Assembly: GCA_919902515.1 (NCBI GenBank)
Contig: CAKKRD010000013.1
Span: forward strand, 10,159 to 70,376
Reading direction: 5' to 3'
Source: Nitrosomonadaceae bacterium
Lineage (GTDB): Bacteria; Pseudomonadota; Gammaproteobacteria; Burkholderiales; Nitrosomonadaceae
DNA length: 60,218 nt
Part shown: positions 19,912 through 31,039 of the stretch, piece after piece
Numbering within the stretch: position 1 is the first letter of the stretch
Layout: each line of letters begins with the position of its first letter
The notes under the pieces: model-generated
The model's database searches: none
The model's input: only the letters and a program-made list of their open reading frames with translations
Told to the model about the DNA's origin: nothing
Program-made: the position numbers and the translations under genes

Positions 19912-21525
19912 TTAATCGAAGGTCAATTCGCCTTCTTTCAATTTAAAAATACCGCCTTCCCTGTCCGCAACCATGGTCTGGCGTTTCAAACCGAAGCGTA
20001 CTTCGACCCCTTCAAGAAACTTTTTTTCCGCCACGATCTGCGCTTCCTTACTGGCGGCGATCTCCCTGTTCAATTCCGCCTCATCCAGATTGAGTGCCGC
20101 CATTTCGGCGTTGATGCTGTCACGTGTCGTTTCCGCCGCTTTGACAGTTTCCGCCGGCAAGCGGCCAGGATTGGCGCCAGCCAATTCAAGCAGCTTGACC
20201 ACGTTTAACAGCTTGCTCATGGCAGCACCACGAGTCTCAGCTATTGCAACCAAACGTTCATGCAGTGTTTGATCCGCGCCCGCGATCACAAGCGTCTTCG
20301 AACGCGTAGGAGAGCCGATGACTTTAGCTTTGATCAGCATCGCAGCGCGAGCGGTTCCGCCAATGAGATGGCCCTTGCGGCTGCCGTCGCCGACGACGAT
20401 TTGGTGTCCGGCGGATAATTCGCTCTGCATCGTAAAGTCACGGATGAAGATGCCTTTTCCCGCCGAAATATGCGCATTCTGCGCGAAATTCGCGCTGCAC
20501 GATCCGCCGCAGGTGATTGCGGAATGATGAGACTTCTCGCCCGCCCGCTCCGTCAGGCCGATAATACCGCCTTCCACCACGATATCGCCGCCCGCAATCA
20601 ATATGACGCCTTCGACCGTGCCGTTGACATGGATATCACCGGAGGCCTTGACGGTCATGCCGGTATGGATTTCTCCAGTCACATTCACTGTTCCCAGGAA
20701 ATCAATATTGCCGGTGTGGAGATCGACATCTCCAACGGTATAGATCGGTTCCACCGACACCCCGTCTTTCAGTAAAACCGGGCAGCCGTCAGTTGCGGCA
20801 ATCAGTAAATTTATATCGGCAGGATCAAACTCGGCCCCGTCGAGTTTTGCGGCAAACGTAACATTTTTCCCCGGCTTGGCAGGAGTGGGCTGTCCGGCCA
20901 AGGTTAAACCAGGCTCACCATCGGTCGCCGGAATGCGCCGCATCAGCGGGTCACCCTTATGCACGACGAGGATTTCACCAAGCTCACGAAAATCGGCCAG
21001 GCCGTGTTCATCAAGGTGCGGACTCCGATCTTTTGCGCTCGGAATGAGATTCTCGAATTTTCCGTCCACCCCGTCTGTAGCCGCTTTGCCGCTGGCAATC
21101 AGAACATTGTTGCCACCTCCCTTGAGTGCCTGCTCAATGGCTTCCAGGTCAATCCCTACGGTAATTTCCTTATGTTTGGCTTCTTCGAGGACGCGTTCCA
21201 ATGTAACCGGAGCACCGCCGCGGGGGGGGATGCAGGTAAGATAGGCATTGAGATGGCCGATATCAATGCGGATGTCGAATTCGCCATCGACGGCATCACC
21301 CAGGGCAAGTTCAAAAGCTCTGCCGGCAGCGTATTGCGCTGTTGCATCCCGCAACGCGGCCTCATCGAGATCATATTCCCCGAACCCTGCTGCATTAACT
21401 GCCTGCTTGAAATCGCCGAGCGTAATGCTGTCCACATCGCCTGTCGGAGCAAAATAGGCAATTACTCTTCCCCCTCCTTCGTCCAGGCGGATGGACAGAC
21501 ATTTCAAATGCGCATTTTCCGGCAT
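19912..21525 (-). CDS. FapA family protein (DUF342)
   Basis: 537 residues from ATG 21525, which has GGGAG five bases before it. A TTG 12 bases upstream is less likely. The middle region shows the FapA pattern: VVHKGDPLMRRIPATDGEPG, then PGKNV, then a beta-helix of short turns such as ASGDIHVNGTVEGVILIAGG and DIVVEGGIIGL. The C-terminal third is a long predicted coiled coil. Members occur beside flagellar or chemotaxis genes in some bacteria, but no such neighbours are present here, so the role is unknown. Confidence 0.85.
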   Translation of the reverse strand: MPENAHLKCLSIRLDEGGGRVIAYFAPTGDVDSITLGDFKQAVNAAGFGEYDLDEAALRDATAQYAAGRAFELALGDAVDGEFDIRIDIGHLNAYLTCIPPRGGAPVTLERVLEEAKHKEITVGIDLEAIEQALKGGGNNVLIASGKAATDGVDGKFENLIPSAKDRSPHLDEHGLADFRELGEILVVHKGDPLMRRIPATDGEPGLTLAGQPTPAKPGKNVTFAAKLDGAEFDPADINLLIAATDGCPVLLKDGVSVEPIYTVGDVDLHTGNIDFLGTVNVTGEIHTGMTVKASGDIHVNGTVEGVILIAGGDIVVEGGIIGLTERAGEKSHHSAITCGGSCSANFAQNAHISAGKGIFIRDFTMQSELSAGHQIVVGDGSRKGHLIGGTARAAMLIKAKVIGSPTRSKTLVIAGADQTLHERLVAIAETRGAAMSKLLNVVKLLELAGANPGRLPAETVKAAETTRDSINAEMAALNLDEAELNREIAASKEAQIVAEKKFLEGVEVRFGLKRQTMVADREGGIFKLKEGELTFD

Positions 21526-21772
21526 TGCGGCTCCCAATATGAGATTTCCATTTTACATGAAACGGGAATATTCGCCATACTGCTCACGGGGGAATTTATT
21601 CACAAAATGAATAGGATATTTCCTTGATCTAAGAGAATCTCTGAACGAGTCCTCCGTGTCTGGCACTATGGCCGCGCAAAGTGTCACACGAAGCCCCTCT
21701 TCCATGCCGGCTGACAGCGACATGTCGGCGGGCATGATAGAATTCCGCCTCCGCCGAAAATGCAGTCCAACC

Positions 21773-24700
21773 ATGAACAAACACCACCGCACCGCTTTGC
21801 TGGAAGACCTGCTCAGCCAGCGCATCCTGCTGCTGGACGGAGCCATGGGCACCATGATCCAGAGCTACACACTCAACGAGGCGGATTATCGCGGCACGCG
21901 CTTTGCTGATTTTCCGCACGATCTCAAGGGCAATAACGATCTGCTGACGCTCACCCAGTCGCACATTATCCATGCAATCCATAGCGGCTACCTGGAAGCA
22001 GGCGCGGATATCGTCGAGACCAACACTTTCAATTCCACTGCTGCCTCGATGGCCGATTACCACATGCAGGATCTGGTGTACGAGCTGAATTTCTCCGGGG
22101 CGAAGCTGGCGAAGGAAGCAACCCAGGCGATGGAAGCAAAAACTCCGGACAGGCCGCGTTTCGTCGCCGGGGTGCTGGGGCCAACCACCAAAACCGCCTC
22201 GATTTCGCCGGACGTGAATGACCCCGGTTTTCGCGGCATCACTTTTGATCAACTGGTGGCAGATTATTCCATAGCCATAAGCGGCCTGCTGGACGGCGGC
22301 GCCGATATCCTGCTGGTGGAAACCATATTTGACACCCTCAACGCCAAGGCGGCGCTGTTTGCAATAGATCAATATTTCGAGACTCACGGCGTATGCGTGC
22401 CGATCATGATATCGGTCACCATTACCGATGCTTCCGGGCGCACGCTTTCCGGACAAACCCCGGAAGCATTCTGGAATTCGGTCAGCCACGCCCGGCCATT
22501 GTCGGTGGGATTGAACTGTGCACTGGGTGCGGAATTGATGCGTCCCTACATCGAAGAACTTTCCAAGGTTGCCGGCGTGTATACCAGCGCGCACCCCAAC
22601 GCCGGCCTGCCCAATCCGCTGGCGGAAACCGGCTACGACGAATCGCCCGATTACACTGCGAGCCTGATCAAGGAGTTCGCATTGTCGGGTTTCGTCAACA
22701 TTGTCGGTGGCTGCTGCGGCACCACACCCGCGCATATCAAGGCCATCGCGGCTGCGGTGAGCGGCATTGCGCCGCGCATCATTCCCGACATTCCAAAGAA
22801 ATTGCGGCTGTCCGGGCTGGAACCGCTCAACATTGGCGACGATTCCCTGTTCGTGAATGTGGGTGAGCGCACCAACGTCACCGGTTCGAAAGCTTTCGCC
22901 CGGCTGATACTCGGCAACAATTACGCGGAAGCCCTGAGCGTCGCCCGCAGCCAGGTGGAGAGTGGCGCGCAGATCATCGACATCAACATGGACGAGGCGA
23001 TGCTCGATTCGCAGAAAGCGATGGTAACGTTCCTCAACCTGATCGCCGCCGAACCGGATATCAGCCGGGTACCGGTAATGATAGATTCAAGCAAATGGTC
23101 GGTGATTGAAGCCGGTCTGAAATGCGTGCAGGGCAAGGCCGTGATCAATTCCATCAGCATGAAAGAAGGTGTAGCGGAATTCATCAAGCATGCTCGGCTG
23201 GCCCGCCGCTATGGCGCGGCGGTGATCGTGATGGCTTTCGACGAGTCCGGCCAGGCCGACACGCAGGCGCGCAAGGTCGATATTTGCACGCGCTGCTACC
23301 GCATTCTGGTTGATCAGGTCGGCTTCCCGCCGGAAGACATCATTTTTGATCCAAATATTTTCGCAGTTGCCACTGGCATCGAGGAGCACAACAATTACGG
23401 CGTCGATTTCATCGAAGCCACGCGCATCATCAAACAGACCCTGCCCTATGCCAAGGTGAGCGGCGGCGTATCCAATGTGTCGTTTTCTTTCCGTGGCAAC
23501 GAGCCGATACGGGAGGCGATTCATACGGCTTTCCTGTATCACGCTGTCCAGGCCGGCATGACCATGGGCATCGTCAACGCCGGACAACTGGGCGTTTACT
23601 CGGACATTCCCCCGGACTTGCTGGAGCGGGTTGAGGACGTGCTGCTCAACCGCCGTCCCGACTCCACCGAGCGGCTGGTGGAATTCGCCGAGAATTTCAA
23701 GGGACAGAGCAAAGAGAAGATTGAGGATCTCGCCTGGCGCAGCGAACCGGTGCAGCAGCGTTTGACCCACGCGCTGGTCAAGGGCATCAACACCTATATC
23801 GTGGAAGATACCGAGGCAGCTCGTCTGGAAATAGACACCCAGGGCGGGCGTCCGATCCAGGTGATCGAAGGGCCGCTGATGAACGGCATGAACGTGGTCG
23901 GCGATCTGTTCGGTTCCGGCAAAATGTTTCTGCCGCAGGTGGTCAAGTCGGCACGGGTGATGAAACAGGCAGTGGCGCATCTGCTGCCATTCATTGAGGC
24001 AGAAAAGAAGCGCTCCGGTGATTCCAGGCCCAAGGGCAAGATCGTCATCGCCACGGTCAAGGGCGACGTGCATGACATCGGCAAGAACATCGTCACCGTG
24101 GTGCTGCAATGCAACAATTATGAAGTAGTGAATATGGGCGTGATGGTCCCGTGCGCGCAGATTCTGGAAATGGCGCGACGCGAGCAGGCGGACATCATCG
24201 GCCTGTCCGGGCTGATCACGCCTTCGCTGGAGGAAATGGCGCACGTGGCAAAGGAGATGCAGCGCGAAGGCTTCACCATCCCGCTATTGATCGGCGGCGC
24301 CACCACCTCGCGCGTGCACACTGCAGTGAAAGTTGCCCCGCACTACAGCGGCGTGACCGTGTGGGTGCCGGACGCAAGCCGCGCCGTAGGCGTATGCAGC
24401 AATTTGCTGTCGCAGGATTTGCAGGCGGATTATGTGCGGGATATCCAAGCCGAATATGAAAAAGTTCGCACCCAGCACAAGAACAAGAAAGGGCAATCCC
24501 CGATGCTGTCGATTGCAGAAGCGCGGAGAAATGCACTGAAAACCGATTGGCAGAACTATATTCCGCCTGAACCGGATTTCATCGGCGTCAGGTCGCTGCG
24601 CAACTATCCGCTGGAAAAGCTGGTGCCCTACATCGACTGGACCCCATTCTTTCAGGCATGGGAATTATCCGGGCGCTATCCAGCGATTCTGCAGGATGAA

Positions 24701-25486
24701 GTGGTGGGCGAGGCTGCCAGCAATCTGTTGCGCGATGCTCAGGCCATGCTGAAGAAAATCATCGAGCAGAAATGGCTTTCCGCCAATGCCGTGGTCGGTC
24801 TGTTTCCGGCCAATTCAGTGAACCACGACGACATCGAAATTTATGCCGACAAATCCCGCACCAAAGTAGCGATGACTTTCCACAATCTGCGGCAGCAAAC
24901 CCTGAAACCGGGAGGGCGCCCCAATCTATGCCTGGCAGATTTCATTGCCCCCAAGGAGTCCGGTGTTCGCGATGCCATCGGCGCATTTGCCGTTGCTGCC
25001 GGATTCGGCATAGACGCACGCGTGAAGGCTTATGAAGAAGCGCATGACGACTACGGCGCCATCATGCTGAAAGCGCTGGCCGACCGCCTGGCAGAGGCCT
25101 TCGCCGAACACATGCACTGGCGGGTACGGCGCGAGTTCTGGGGTTACGCCAAGGATGAAGCCCTGGATACCGAGCAGCTCGTCGCCGAGGAATATCGCGG
25201 CATCCGCCCCGCGCCCGGCTACCCGGCCTGCCCCGACCACACCGAAAAAGGGCCGTTGTTTGAACTGCTGAGAGCCCCGGAGAATGCCGGCATCATCATC
25301 ACTGAATCCTACGCCATGGTGCCGACTGCAGCGGTGTCGGGTTTCTATTTCTCTCACCCTGAGGCCGACTACTTTGCCGTTGGCAAAATAGACAAGGATC
25401 AAGTAGCCGATTACGCCAAACGTAAAGGCTGGACGCTGGAAGAAACGGAAATGTGGCTGGCGCCGGTACTGGCGTATGAGCGATAA
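21773..25486 (+). CDS. metH: Cobalamin-dependent methionine synthase
   Basis: 1237 residues from ATG 21773 ([20 protein letters not shown]). An upstream in-frame extension of 39 codons lacks family similarity. The domain order is complete. It starts with the homocysteine domain ([11 protein letters not shown]; zinc ligands in [14 protein letters not shown]) and the folate domain ([26 protein letters not shown]). The B12 domain has [10 protein letters not shown], with the His that ligates cobalt, and [10 protein letters not shown]. The C-terminal SAM-dependent reactivation domain includes [11 protein letters not shown] and [12 protein letters not shown]. It transfers the methyl of 5-methyl-THF to homocysteine. 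It converges with spoT, 15 bp apart. Confidence 0.97.
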   Translation: MNKHHRTALLEDLLSQRILLLDGAMGTMIQSYTLNEADYRGTRFADFPHDLKGNNDLLTLTQSHIIHAIHSGYLEAGADIVETNTFNSTAASMADYHMQDLVYELNFSGAKLAKEATQAMEAKTPDRPRFVAGVLGPTTKTASISPDVNDPGFRGITFDQLVADYSIAISGLLDGGADILLVETIFDTLNAKAALFAIDQYFETHGVCVPIMISVTITDASGRTLSGQTPEAFWNSVSHARPLSVGLNCALGAELMRPYIEELSKVAGVYTSAHPNAGLPNPLAETGYDESPDYTASLIKEFALSGFVNIVGGCCGTTPAHIKAIAAAVSGIAPRIIPDIPKKLRLSGLEPLNIGDDSLFVNVGERTNVTGSKAFARLILGNNYAEALSVARSQVESGAQIIDINMDEAMLDSQKAMVTFLNLIAAEPDISRVPVMIDSSKWSVIEAGLKCVQGKAVINSISMKEGVAEFIKHARLARRYGAAVIVMAFDESGQADTQARKVDICTRCYRILVDQVGFPPEDIIFDPNIFAVATGIEEHNNYGVDFIEATRIIKQTLPYAKVSGGVSNVSFSFRGNEPIREAIHTAFLYHAVQAGMTMGIVNAGQLGVYSDIPPDLLERVEDVLLNRRPDSTERLVEFAENFKGQSKEKIEDLAWRSEPVQQRLTHALVKGINTYIVEDTEAARLEIDTQGGRPIQVIEGPLMNGMNVVGDLFGSGKMFLPQVVKSARVMKQAVAHLLPFIEAEKKRSGDSRPKGKIVIATVKGDVHDIGKNIVTVVLQCNNYEVVNMGVMVPCAQILEMARREQADIIGLSGLITPSLEEMAHVAKEMQREGFTIPLLIGGATTSRVHTAVKVAPHYSGVTVWVPDASRAVGVCSNLLSQDLQADYVRDIQAEYEKVRTQHKNKKGQSPMLSIAEARRNALKTDWQNYIPPEPDFIGVRSLRNYPLEKLVPYIDWTPFFQAWELSGRYPAILQDEVVGEAASNLLRDAQAMLKKIIEQKWLSANAVVGLFPANSVNHDDIEIYADKSRTKVAMTFHNLRQQTLKPGGRPNLCLADFIAPKESGVRDAIGAFAVAAGFGIDARVKAYEEAHDDYGAIMLKALADRLAEAFAEHMHWRVRREFWGYAKDEALDTEQLVAEEYRGIRPAPGYPACPDHTEKGPLFELLRAPENAGIIITESYAMVPTAAVSGFYFSHPEADYFAVGKIDKDQVADYAKRKGWTLEETEMWLAPVLAYER

Positions 25487-25501
25487 GCCGCTACGTCGAG
25501 A

Positions 25502-27646
25502 TCAACTCTTTACCCGGGTGATTTTCACCACCTCCCGAATGCGCCTGAGGCCGCGCATTACCTGTGCAAGGTGCGAGCGGTTGCTGACCTGCAGGGTAAA
25601 ATGCATGGTGGTATAGGCACCCTCGCCTTCCACGGCGACATTATCGATGTTGGAACCGGCTTTGGCGATTTCTGCCGCCACCTTGGCCAATACGCCGCGC
25701 TGGTTGGCCGCCACCATTTTGATGCTGACCTCGAACAGCCTGGTGATGTTTTTGTCCCACGTCACATCCAGCCAGTTATCCGGATTACCGTGCATTTTGG
25801 CGATCACCGGACAGTCGCGGGCATGAATTACCAATCCCTGATCTTTCTTGATGAAGCCGACGATGAAATCGCCCGGGATCGGGCGGCAACACTTGGCAAA
25901 CTGCACTGCCATGCCTTCGGTACCCAGTATGGTAACAGCGCCGCCCATACCGTTTGCCTTGGGTGTAGCCTTCCCCGGCGATAGCAGACGCTTGGACACT
26001 ACTGCCGGCAGATGTTTGCCCAGCACCATATCCGCGAGTAATTCTTTTTTCGACTTGGCGCCGCTATCGCGGACCAGTTTCTGCCACTGCGCAGCGCTTA
26101 TGCTCGCCGGATCAATCTTGAGCGACAGCATCGCCTGATTCAGCAAACGTTCGCCCAATTTAGCCAGCTCCTCGTATTGCATAGTCTTAAGAAAGTGGCG
26201 GATATGCGAACGCGCCTTGCCGGTGACCACATAAGCAAGCCATGCAGGGTTGGGTTTTGCGTGCGGCGCGGTGATGATTTCCACATGGTCACCGCTCCTG
26301 AGTTTGGTGCGTAGCGGCGCATTCTCACCGTTTATTTTCACTGCCATGCAGCGGTCGCCGATGTCGGTATGTACAGCGTAGGCAAAATCCACCGCAGTCG
26401 ATTCTTTGGGCAGCGCCAGTATTCTGCCTTGCGGCGTAAATACGTAAACTTCGCCGGGAAACAGATCAACTTTCAGATGTTCCAGGAATTCCAGGGAGTC
26501 AGTGGAATCGCTCAGGGTTTCCAGCAAGCTTTGCAGCCACTGGTGGGTTTTCATGTGCAGATCATTGAAATTGTTATCGGCACTCTTGTAGAGCCAATGC
26601 GAAGCAACGCCAGCTTCAGCAATCCTGTGCATCTCGGCAGTACGGATTTGCACTTCAATGGGGGTACCGTAAGGTCCAAATAAAGTACTGTGCAATGACT
26701 GGTAACCGTTCGCCTTGGGAATCGCGATGTAGTCCTTGAATTTCCCGGGAATGGGTTTGTACAGGCTGTGCAGTGCGCCCAGCGCTACGTAGCATGCAGG
26801 CATGTCCTTGACGATGACACGGAAACCGTAAATGTCGAGTACTTCAGAAAACGAGAGGTGCTTCTCCAGCATTTTTTTGTAAATGCTGTAAAGCTGCTTT
26901 TCACGCCCGCTCACCTTTGCATCCAGCCCTGCATCCTGCAGGCGCTGCCTCATGTCGTTAAGGATTTTATCGACTACTTCGCGGCGATTGCCGCGCGCCG
27001 CTTTGGTAGCCTTGGCCAGAACCCGGTAGCGGACTGGATAAAGATAGCGGAAGCTGAGCTCCTGCAATTCCTGGAAGATACTGTTGAGTCCCAGGCGGTG
27101 AGCAATGGGAGCGTAGATCTCCATGGTTTCACGGGCGATGCGGCGGCGTTTCTCCGGCTCCAGCACCTCCAGTGTACGCATGTTGTGCAGCCGGTCTGCC
27201 AGCTTGATGAGTATGACGCGCACATCCTGCGACATCGCCAGCAGCATCTTGCGAAAATTTTCTGCCTGGGCATCCGCCTGGGTCTGGAATTCGATCTTGT
27301 CGAGCTTGGAAACACCGTCCACCAGTTCCGCCACCGGTTTGCCGAATCTTTCGCTGATCTCGGTTTTGGAGACGTGGGTATCCTCCATCACGTCGTGCAG
27401 CAGTGCGGCAGTCAGCGTCTGGCTATCCAGGTGCAGCCTGCCGAGTATGCCGGCTACCGCCAGCGGGTGGGAAATGTAAGGTTCGCCGGATTTGCGGAAC
27501 TGCCCGGAATGGGCGCTTTGACTGAAAAGATAGGCGTTCTGGAGCTGAGAAATATCTTCCGGTTTGAGGTAACCGGATAATTCATTGAACAGAGGTTCCG
27601 CCTCGGATAGGGTAGCGGGAGTATCCGGCAAGCCTCGTGCTCGCAT
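25502..27646 (-). CDS. spoT: Bifunctional (p)ppGpp synthetase/hydrolase
   Basis: 714 residues. The N-terminal HD hydrolase is intact (HPLAVAGIL, ALLHDVMEDT, KLADRLHNMRTL). The synthetase domain follows (YGFRVIVKDMPACYVALGAL, YIAIPKANGYQSLHSTLFGP, EVQIRT). TGS (VYVFTPQGRILALPKESTAV), zinc-finger/CC and C-terminal ACT domains complete the Rel/Spo architecture. Both active sites appear usable, so it can make and degrade the alarmone. It lies last in yicC-gmk-rpoZ-spoT, the conserved spoT position. Confidence 0.95.
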   Translation of the reverse strand: MRARGLPDTPATLSEAEPLFNELSGYLKPEDISQLQNAYLFSQSAHSGQFRKSGEPYISHPLAVAGILGRLHLDSQTLTAALLHDVMEDTHVSKTEISERFGKPVAELVDGVSKLDKIEFQTQADAQAENFRKMLLAMSQDVRVILIKLADRLHNMRTLEVLEPEKRRRIARETMEIYAPIAHRLGLNSIFQELQELSFRYLYPVRYRVLAKATKAARGNRREVVDKILNDMRQRLQDAGLDAKVSGREKQLYSIYKKMLEKHLSFSEVLDIYGFRVIVKDMPACYVALGALHSLYKPIPGKFKDYIAIPKANGYQSLHSTLFGPYGTPIEVQIRTAEMHRIAEAGVASHWLYKSADNNFNDLHMKTHQWLQSLLETLSDSTDSLEFLEHLKVDLFPGEVYVFTPQGRILALPKESTAVDFAYAVHTDIGDRCMAVKINGENAPLRTKLRSGDHVEIITAPHAKPNPAWLAYVVTGKARSHIRHFLKTMQYEELAKLGERLLNQAMLSLKIDPASISAAQWQKLVRDSGAKSKKELLADMVLGKHLPAVVSKRLLSPGKATPKANGMGGAVTILGTEGMAVQFAKCCRPIPGDFIVGFIKKDQGLVIHARDCPVIAKMHGNPDNWLDVTWDKNITRLFEVSIKMVAANQRGVLAKVAAEIAKAGSNIDNVAVEGEGAYTTMHFTLQVSNRSHLAQVMRGLRRIREVVKITRVKS

Positions 27647-27706
27647 TGGAATTTCCTTTATTCGGTTAAGGAGCCTCTGAATTTATCGATGTGCCTCGTG
27701 CCAGAA

Positions 27707-27913
27707 TTATATGTATCTCGCGTCGAGAACTTCTATCCCCACCTTCCCCTGAGCCACTTCGCGCAAGGCAACCACGGTAGGTTTATCGCGCGCTGATTCC
27801 ACCATGGGGGAGCCGCCGATCGAGAGCTGCCTTGCGCGTATGGTCGCGACCAGAGTCATTTCGAAACGGTTTGGAATTCTTTTCAGACAATCGTCAACAG
27901 TAATGCGTGCCAT
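27707..27913 (-). CDS. rpoZ: RNA polymerase omega subunit
   Basis: 68 residues from ATG 27913, with GGGAGAA nine bases upstream. The start [20 protein letters not shown] then [10 protein letters not shown] is diagnostic of omega, which aids assembly of beta' and contributes to ppGpp sensing. It is 60 bp before spoT and 141 bp after gmk on the same strand, matching the proteobacterial gmk-rpoZ-spoT operon. Upstream in-frame codons are not conserved and are excluded. Confidence 0.96.
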   Translation of the reverse strand: MARITVDDCLKRIPNRFEMTLVATIRARQLSIGGSPMVESARDKPTVVALREVAQGKVGIEVLDARYI

Positions 27914-28054
27914 GGTGTTTCTCCCAAGAAAGTGTGTCAACAACAACGGTGCAGAAAGGTTACGCCAAAAATGGCGGTAGCGCGCAAGCTAGTGTCGGCG
28001 CCAGGCGAGGTATACAGCGGATGCAACAAAACTGCCTATTTCTGACATGGCGCT

Positions 28055-28672
28055 CTAGCCTAGCTGTGTTACCAGGTCATGGTAACAAGCAAGCTGCTTC
28101 GCCATTCTCATGCGCTCGGCCTGGACAATGCAGAAGAAATCGCCGAGTGCCTTGTCCAGCTCTTCGTTGATGATAACATAATCATATTCACTCACATGGC
28201 CGATCTCTTCGCGCGCGGCAGCCACGCGCCGTGCGATCACTTCCGGGCTGTCCTGGCCGCGGTTGCGCAAGCGCGTCTCCAGCACCTCCAGCGACGGTGG
28301 CAGAATGAAAACTCCCACCGCTTTGGGAAAAGCCCGGCGCACCTGTTGCGCACCCTGACTATCGATCTCCAGCAGGAGATCCCGGCCTGAGGAAATGGCT
28401 TCGTTAATCCATTCCTGCGAGGTACCGTAGTAATTCCCATAAACTTCCGCGCTTTCCAGAAACTCGCCACGTTCCAGCATTTGTTCAAAAACTTCCCGAC
28501 TGACGAAATGGTAGTCGCGCCCGTCCATTTCTTCGGGACGCGGTGAGCGCGAAGTGTATGAAATGGACAGACTCAGCTCGACATCAGTCCGCAGCAGTGC
28601 TCTTACCAGGCTGGTTTTTCCGGCGCCGGAAGGCGCGCTGATGATAAATAAACTACCCGCTGTTGTCGTCAT
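28055..28672 (-). CDS. gmk: Guanylate kinase
   Basis: 205 residues. P-loop GSLFIISAPSGAGKTSLVRA at the N-terminus, then SISYTSRSPRPEEMDGRDYH for GMP binding, and ILLPPS-like VFILPPSLEVLETRLRNRGQ then DSPEVIARRV in the lid. It phosphorylates GMP to GDP and is essential for GTP and ppGpp precursor supply, which fits its position before rpoZ and spoT. Full length for the family. Confidence 0.96.
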   Translation of the reverse strand: MTTTAGSLFIISAPSGAGKTSLVRALLRTDVELSLSISYTSRSPRPEEMDGRDYHFVSREVFEQMLERGEFLESAEVYGNYYGTSQEWINEAISSGRDLLLEIDSQGAQQVRRAFPKAVGVFILPPSLEVLETRLRNRGQDSPEVIARRVAAAREEIGHVSEYDYVIINEELDKALGDFFCIVQAERMRMAKQLACYHDLVTQLG

Positions 28673-28778
28673 ATCGAACCCGTTTGCGTGTATTACCTGT
28701 TCCAGTCATTCCCTTTTCCGGGTTGCTGATTCTTCCGCTGCACCGAATCCCCACTCCCCACTTCCCACTTCCCAATTA

Positions 28779-29633
28779 CTATTCCAAATTTTGCACCTGT
28801 TCGCGCATCTGCTCAATCAGCACCTTGAGTTCCATGGCGACTTTCGATACTTCCGCGTCGGCCGATTTTGAACCGAGCGTATTGGCTTCACGGTTGAGTT
28901 CCTGCATCAGAAAATCCAGGCGCTTGCCAACCGCGCCACCCTTGAGCAGAATCCGCTCCACTTCATCCAGATGCGTCTGCAAGCGAGATAGCTCCTCGTC
29001 TACATCAATCTTGCCGGCGAACAATGCCAGCTCCTGGCGAATGCGGTCATCGTCGCAATTTACCATGGCTTCGCGCAAGCGCAGCGTAAGTTTTTCCTGG
29101 AATGCCGCCAGCAATGCGGGAATACGCGGCGCCACTGCGGTCGTCAACTGGCGCATCCTGCCCAGGCGTTCAAGCAGCACGGCTTTCAGCTTCTCACCTT
29201 CGCGCGCACGCGCCGCCGCAAACTCATCCAGGGCAACGCGCAGCAATTCCATACAAGGCTCGCGCAAGTCTTCGGCAGGCAGCGTATCGACGCCCAGCAT
29301 GCCGGGCCAGCGCAAAATATCCGCCACTCCCAGACTGCGCGCATCGGGCAGCGTTGCTCTGACAGTATTGTTCAATTCCAGCAGTTTTTGCAGCAACTCG
29401 GGATTGAGCTGCTGCAGATCTTCCGTGCCTGCGAGCCGGGAAAAACCCAGGCGGAAATCCACTTTGCCGCGGCTCAGTCGGGCTGTCAGAAACTCGCGCA
29501 ACGCCGATTCCAGCGAGCGGAACTCATCCGGCAGACGGAACTGGATATCGAGATAACGATTATTGACCGAGCGCAATTCCAGATTGAGCGAACCGTGCGG
29601 CACTTCCCGTGTCACCGCTGCGTAGCCGGTCAT
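28779..29633 (-). CDS. yicC: YicC family endoribonuclease-like protein
   Basis: 284 residues from ATG 29633 (MTGYAAVTREVPHGSLNLEL). A start a few codons further up, at CTG 29645 or TTG 29666, would restore the family's usual SMTGYA context and has GGATAAG before it, so the start is uncertain. Conserved blocks: LELRSVNNRYLDIQFRLPDE, SRGKVD, and the C-terminal GKRLDFLMQELNREANTLGS then KSADAEVSK. YicC proteins are reported RNA endonucleases linked to stationary-phase control. It lies upstream of gmk, the usual neighbour, and is divergent from rph. Confidence 0.93.
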   Translation of the reverse strand: MTGYAAVTREVPHGSLNLELRSVNNRYLDIQFRLPDEFRSLESALREFLTARLSRGKVDFRLGFSRLAGTEDLQQLNPELLQKLLELNNTVRATLPDARSLGVADILRWPGMLGVDTLPAEDLREPCMELLRVALDEFAAARAREGEKLKAVLLERLGRMRQLTTAVAPRIPALLAAFQEKLTLRLREAMVNCDDDRIRQELALFAGKIDVDEELSRLQTHLDEVERILLKGGAVGKRLDFLMQELNREANTLGSKSADAEVSKVAMELKVLIEQMREQVQNLE

Positions 29634-29790
29634 GCTGTAAATCAGGGCCAACTTATCCACTGACAAGTCCTCAATACGTTAGAATAGCAAACATGCGGCG
29701 CTACGCGCAGTATCAGCACGGATTATGCCATAACGGACGCCGGGAAAAACCCTGTAAACTCATACATCCTAGTAGAGACTCGTCACAATC

Positions 29791-30510
29791 ATGCGCCCCA
29801 GCAATCGCACACCGCTTCAACTCCGCCCCGTTAAAATTACCCGCCATTACACCAAACACGCCGATGGCGCGGTGTTGATCGAGTGTGGCGACACCCGGGT
29901 GTTATGCACCGCCAGCGTGGATGAAAAAGTGCCACCCTTTCTCCGTGGCAAAGGACAAGGCTGGCTCACCGCGGAATACGGCATGCTGCCGTGTTCCACC
30001 GGTGAACGCATGCAGCGCGAAGCAGCCAAGGGCAAGCAATCCGGGCGCACCATGGAGATCCAGCGCCTGATCGGGCGCGCATTGCGCTCGGTGGTCGATC
30101 TGGGAAAACTGGGCGAGCGCACCATCCAGATCGATTGCGATGTGATTCAGGCTGACGGTGGTACCCGTACCGCCGGCATCACCGGTGCATTCGTCGCATT
30201 GCATGACGCAGTGGAAAAACTGCGGCGGCGGCAACTGCTCGAGACCACACCGATACTCGATCATATTGCCGCGGTCTCGGTCGGCATTTATGAAGGCGTG
30301 CCGGTGCTCGATCTGGATTACCCGGAAGATTCCTCCTGCGATACCGACATGAACGTGGTCATGACCGGCAGCCTCGGTCTGGTGGAAGTGCAGGGAACCG
30401 CCGAAGGCGCCACATTCGATCGGCAGGAGCTGAACGCCATGCTGGATCTGGCGCAGCAGGGCATCCAGCAACTGATCGCGTTGCAGAAAGCGGCACTGGC
30501 GGAAAAATAA
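29791..30510 (+). CDS. rph: Ribonuclease PH
   Basis: 239 residues, full length. Phosphorolytic 3'-5' exoribonuclease that trims tRNA 3' ends. Motifs present: [94 protein letters not shown], and [20 protein letters not shown] with the phosphate-site residues. Divergent from yicC. In many proteobacteria it is followed by rdgB and hemW, as here, except that a palindrome and a broken gene now lie between. Confidence 0.97.
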   Translation: MRPSNRTPLQLRPVKITRHYTKHADGAVLIECGDTRVLCTASVDEKVPPFLRGKGQGWLTAEYGMLPCSTGERMQREAAKGKQSGRTMEIQRLIGRALRSVVDLGKLGERTIQIDCDVIQADGGTRTAGITGAFVALHDAVEKLRRRQLLETTPILDHIAAVSVGIYEGVPVLDLDYPEDSSCDTDMNVVMTGSLGLVEVQGTAEGATFDRQELNAMLDLAQQGIQQLIALQKAALAEK

Positions 30511-30583
30511 GCCGGGCTGCGGAAATGCAGAAACTGGTTCTATCTGGATCAGAGTGGAACAGCCCTTCAATAATATCTTTTTG

Positions 30584-30661
30584 CCCTTCGACAGGCTCAG
30601 GACGAACGGAGAATAATGATCGGCCAAAGAAAAACCCGTTCGCCCTGAGCCTGTCGAAGGG
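30584..30661. repeat. 26-bp inverted repeat (REP-like palindrome)
   Basis: The arms 30584-30609 and 30636-30661 are reverse complements with one mismatch. The core CTTCGACAGGCTCAG is a very widespread intergenic repeat in proteobacteria. A 26-bp AT-rich centre separates the arms. It lies 74 bp after the rph stop and may terminate or stabilise its transcript. Confidence 0.8.
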
Positions 30662-30692
30662 TGAATGGATTCACTAAAAAAAGACAAATTAA

Positions 30693-30974
30693 ATGTTCTG
30701 AGTTTACATCCTCCGTTGTGCCGACGGCAGCTACTACACCGGACACACCGACAATCTTGAAAAGCGCATCGGCCAGCACCAGACTGGAGAAGGTGGGAGT
30801 TATACCGTAACACGCCGTCCCGTTAAACTTGCCTGGTCACAGGCGTGTGTCACACGGGAAGAAGCCTTGTCAGCCGAGATGCAAATCAAGGGTTGGAGTC
30901 GTAAGAAGAAAGAAGCCATGATGCGCAACGACTGGGAGGAAGTTTCTCGTTTGGCGCAAAGCAAAACCGAATAG
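30693..30974 (+). pseudogene. GIY-YIG nuclease-domain protein with a stop at codon 3
   Basis: The frame reads M-F-stop-VYILRCADGSYYTG, then LEKRIGQH, SYTVTRRPVKL, TREEALSAEMQIKGWSRKKK and DWEEVSRLA before a normal TAG at 30972. This is a complete small GIY-YIG protein (UvrC-N-terminal fold, about 90 residues) of the type that usually begins MxxWVYILRC. Codon 3 is TGA where TGG (Trp) is expected, and no usable start follows for more than 50 codons. The rest of the gene is intact, so inactivation is recent, or the TGA is a sequencing error or is read through. Confidence 0.75.
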
Positions 30975-31039
30975 TCAAAATGAGCGGACTCATTTCCGCT
31001 GAATAAGGTTGAAATTTGATGGCTCACTCTATTTTAAGA

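Noticed and set aside
21620..21772. SAH or cobalamin riboswitch upstream of metH
   Set aside because: No B12-box or SAH-riboswitch core was found in the 150 bp before the start.
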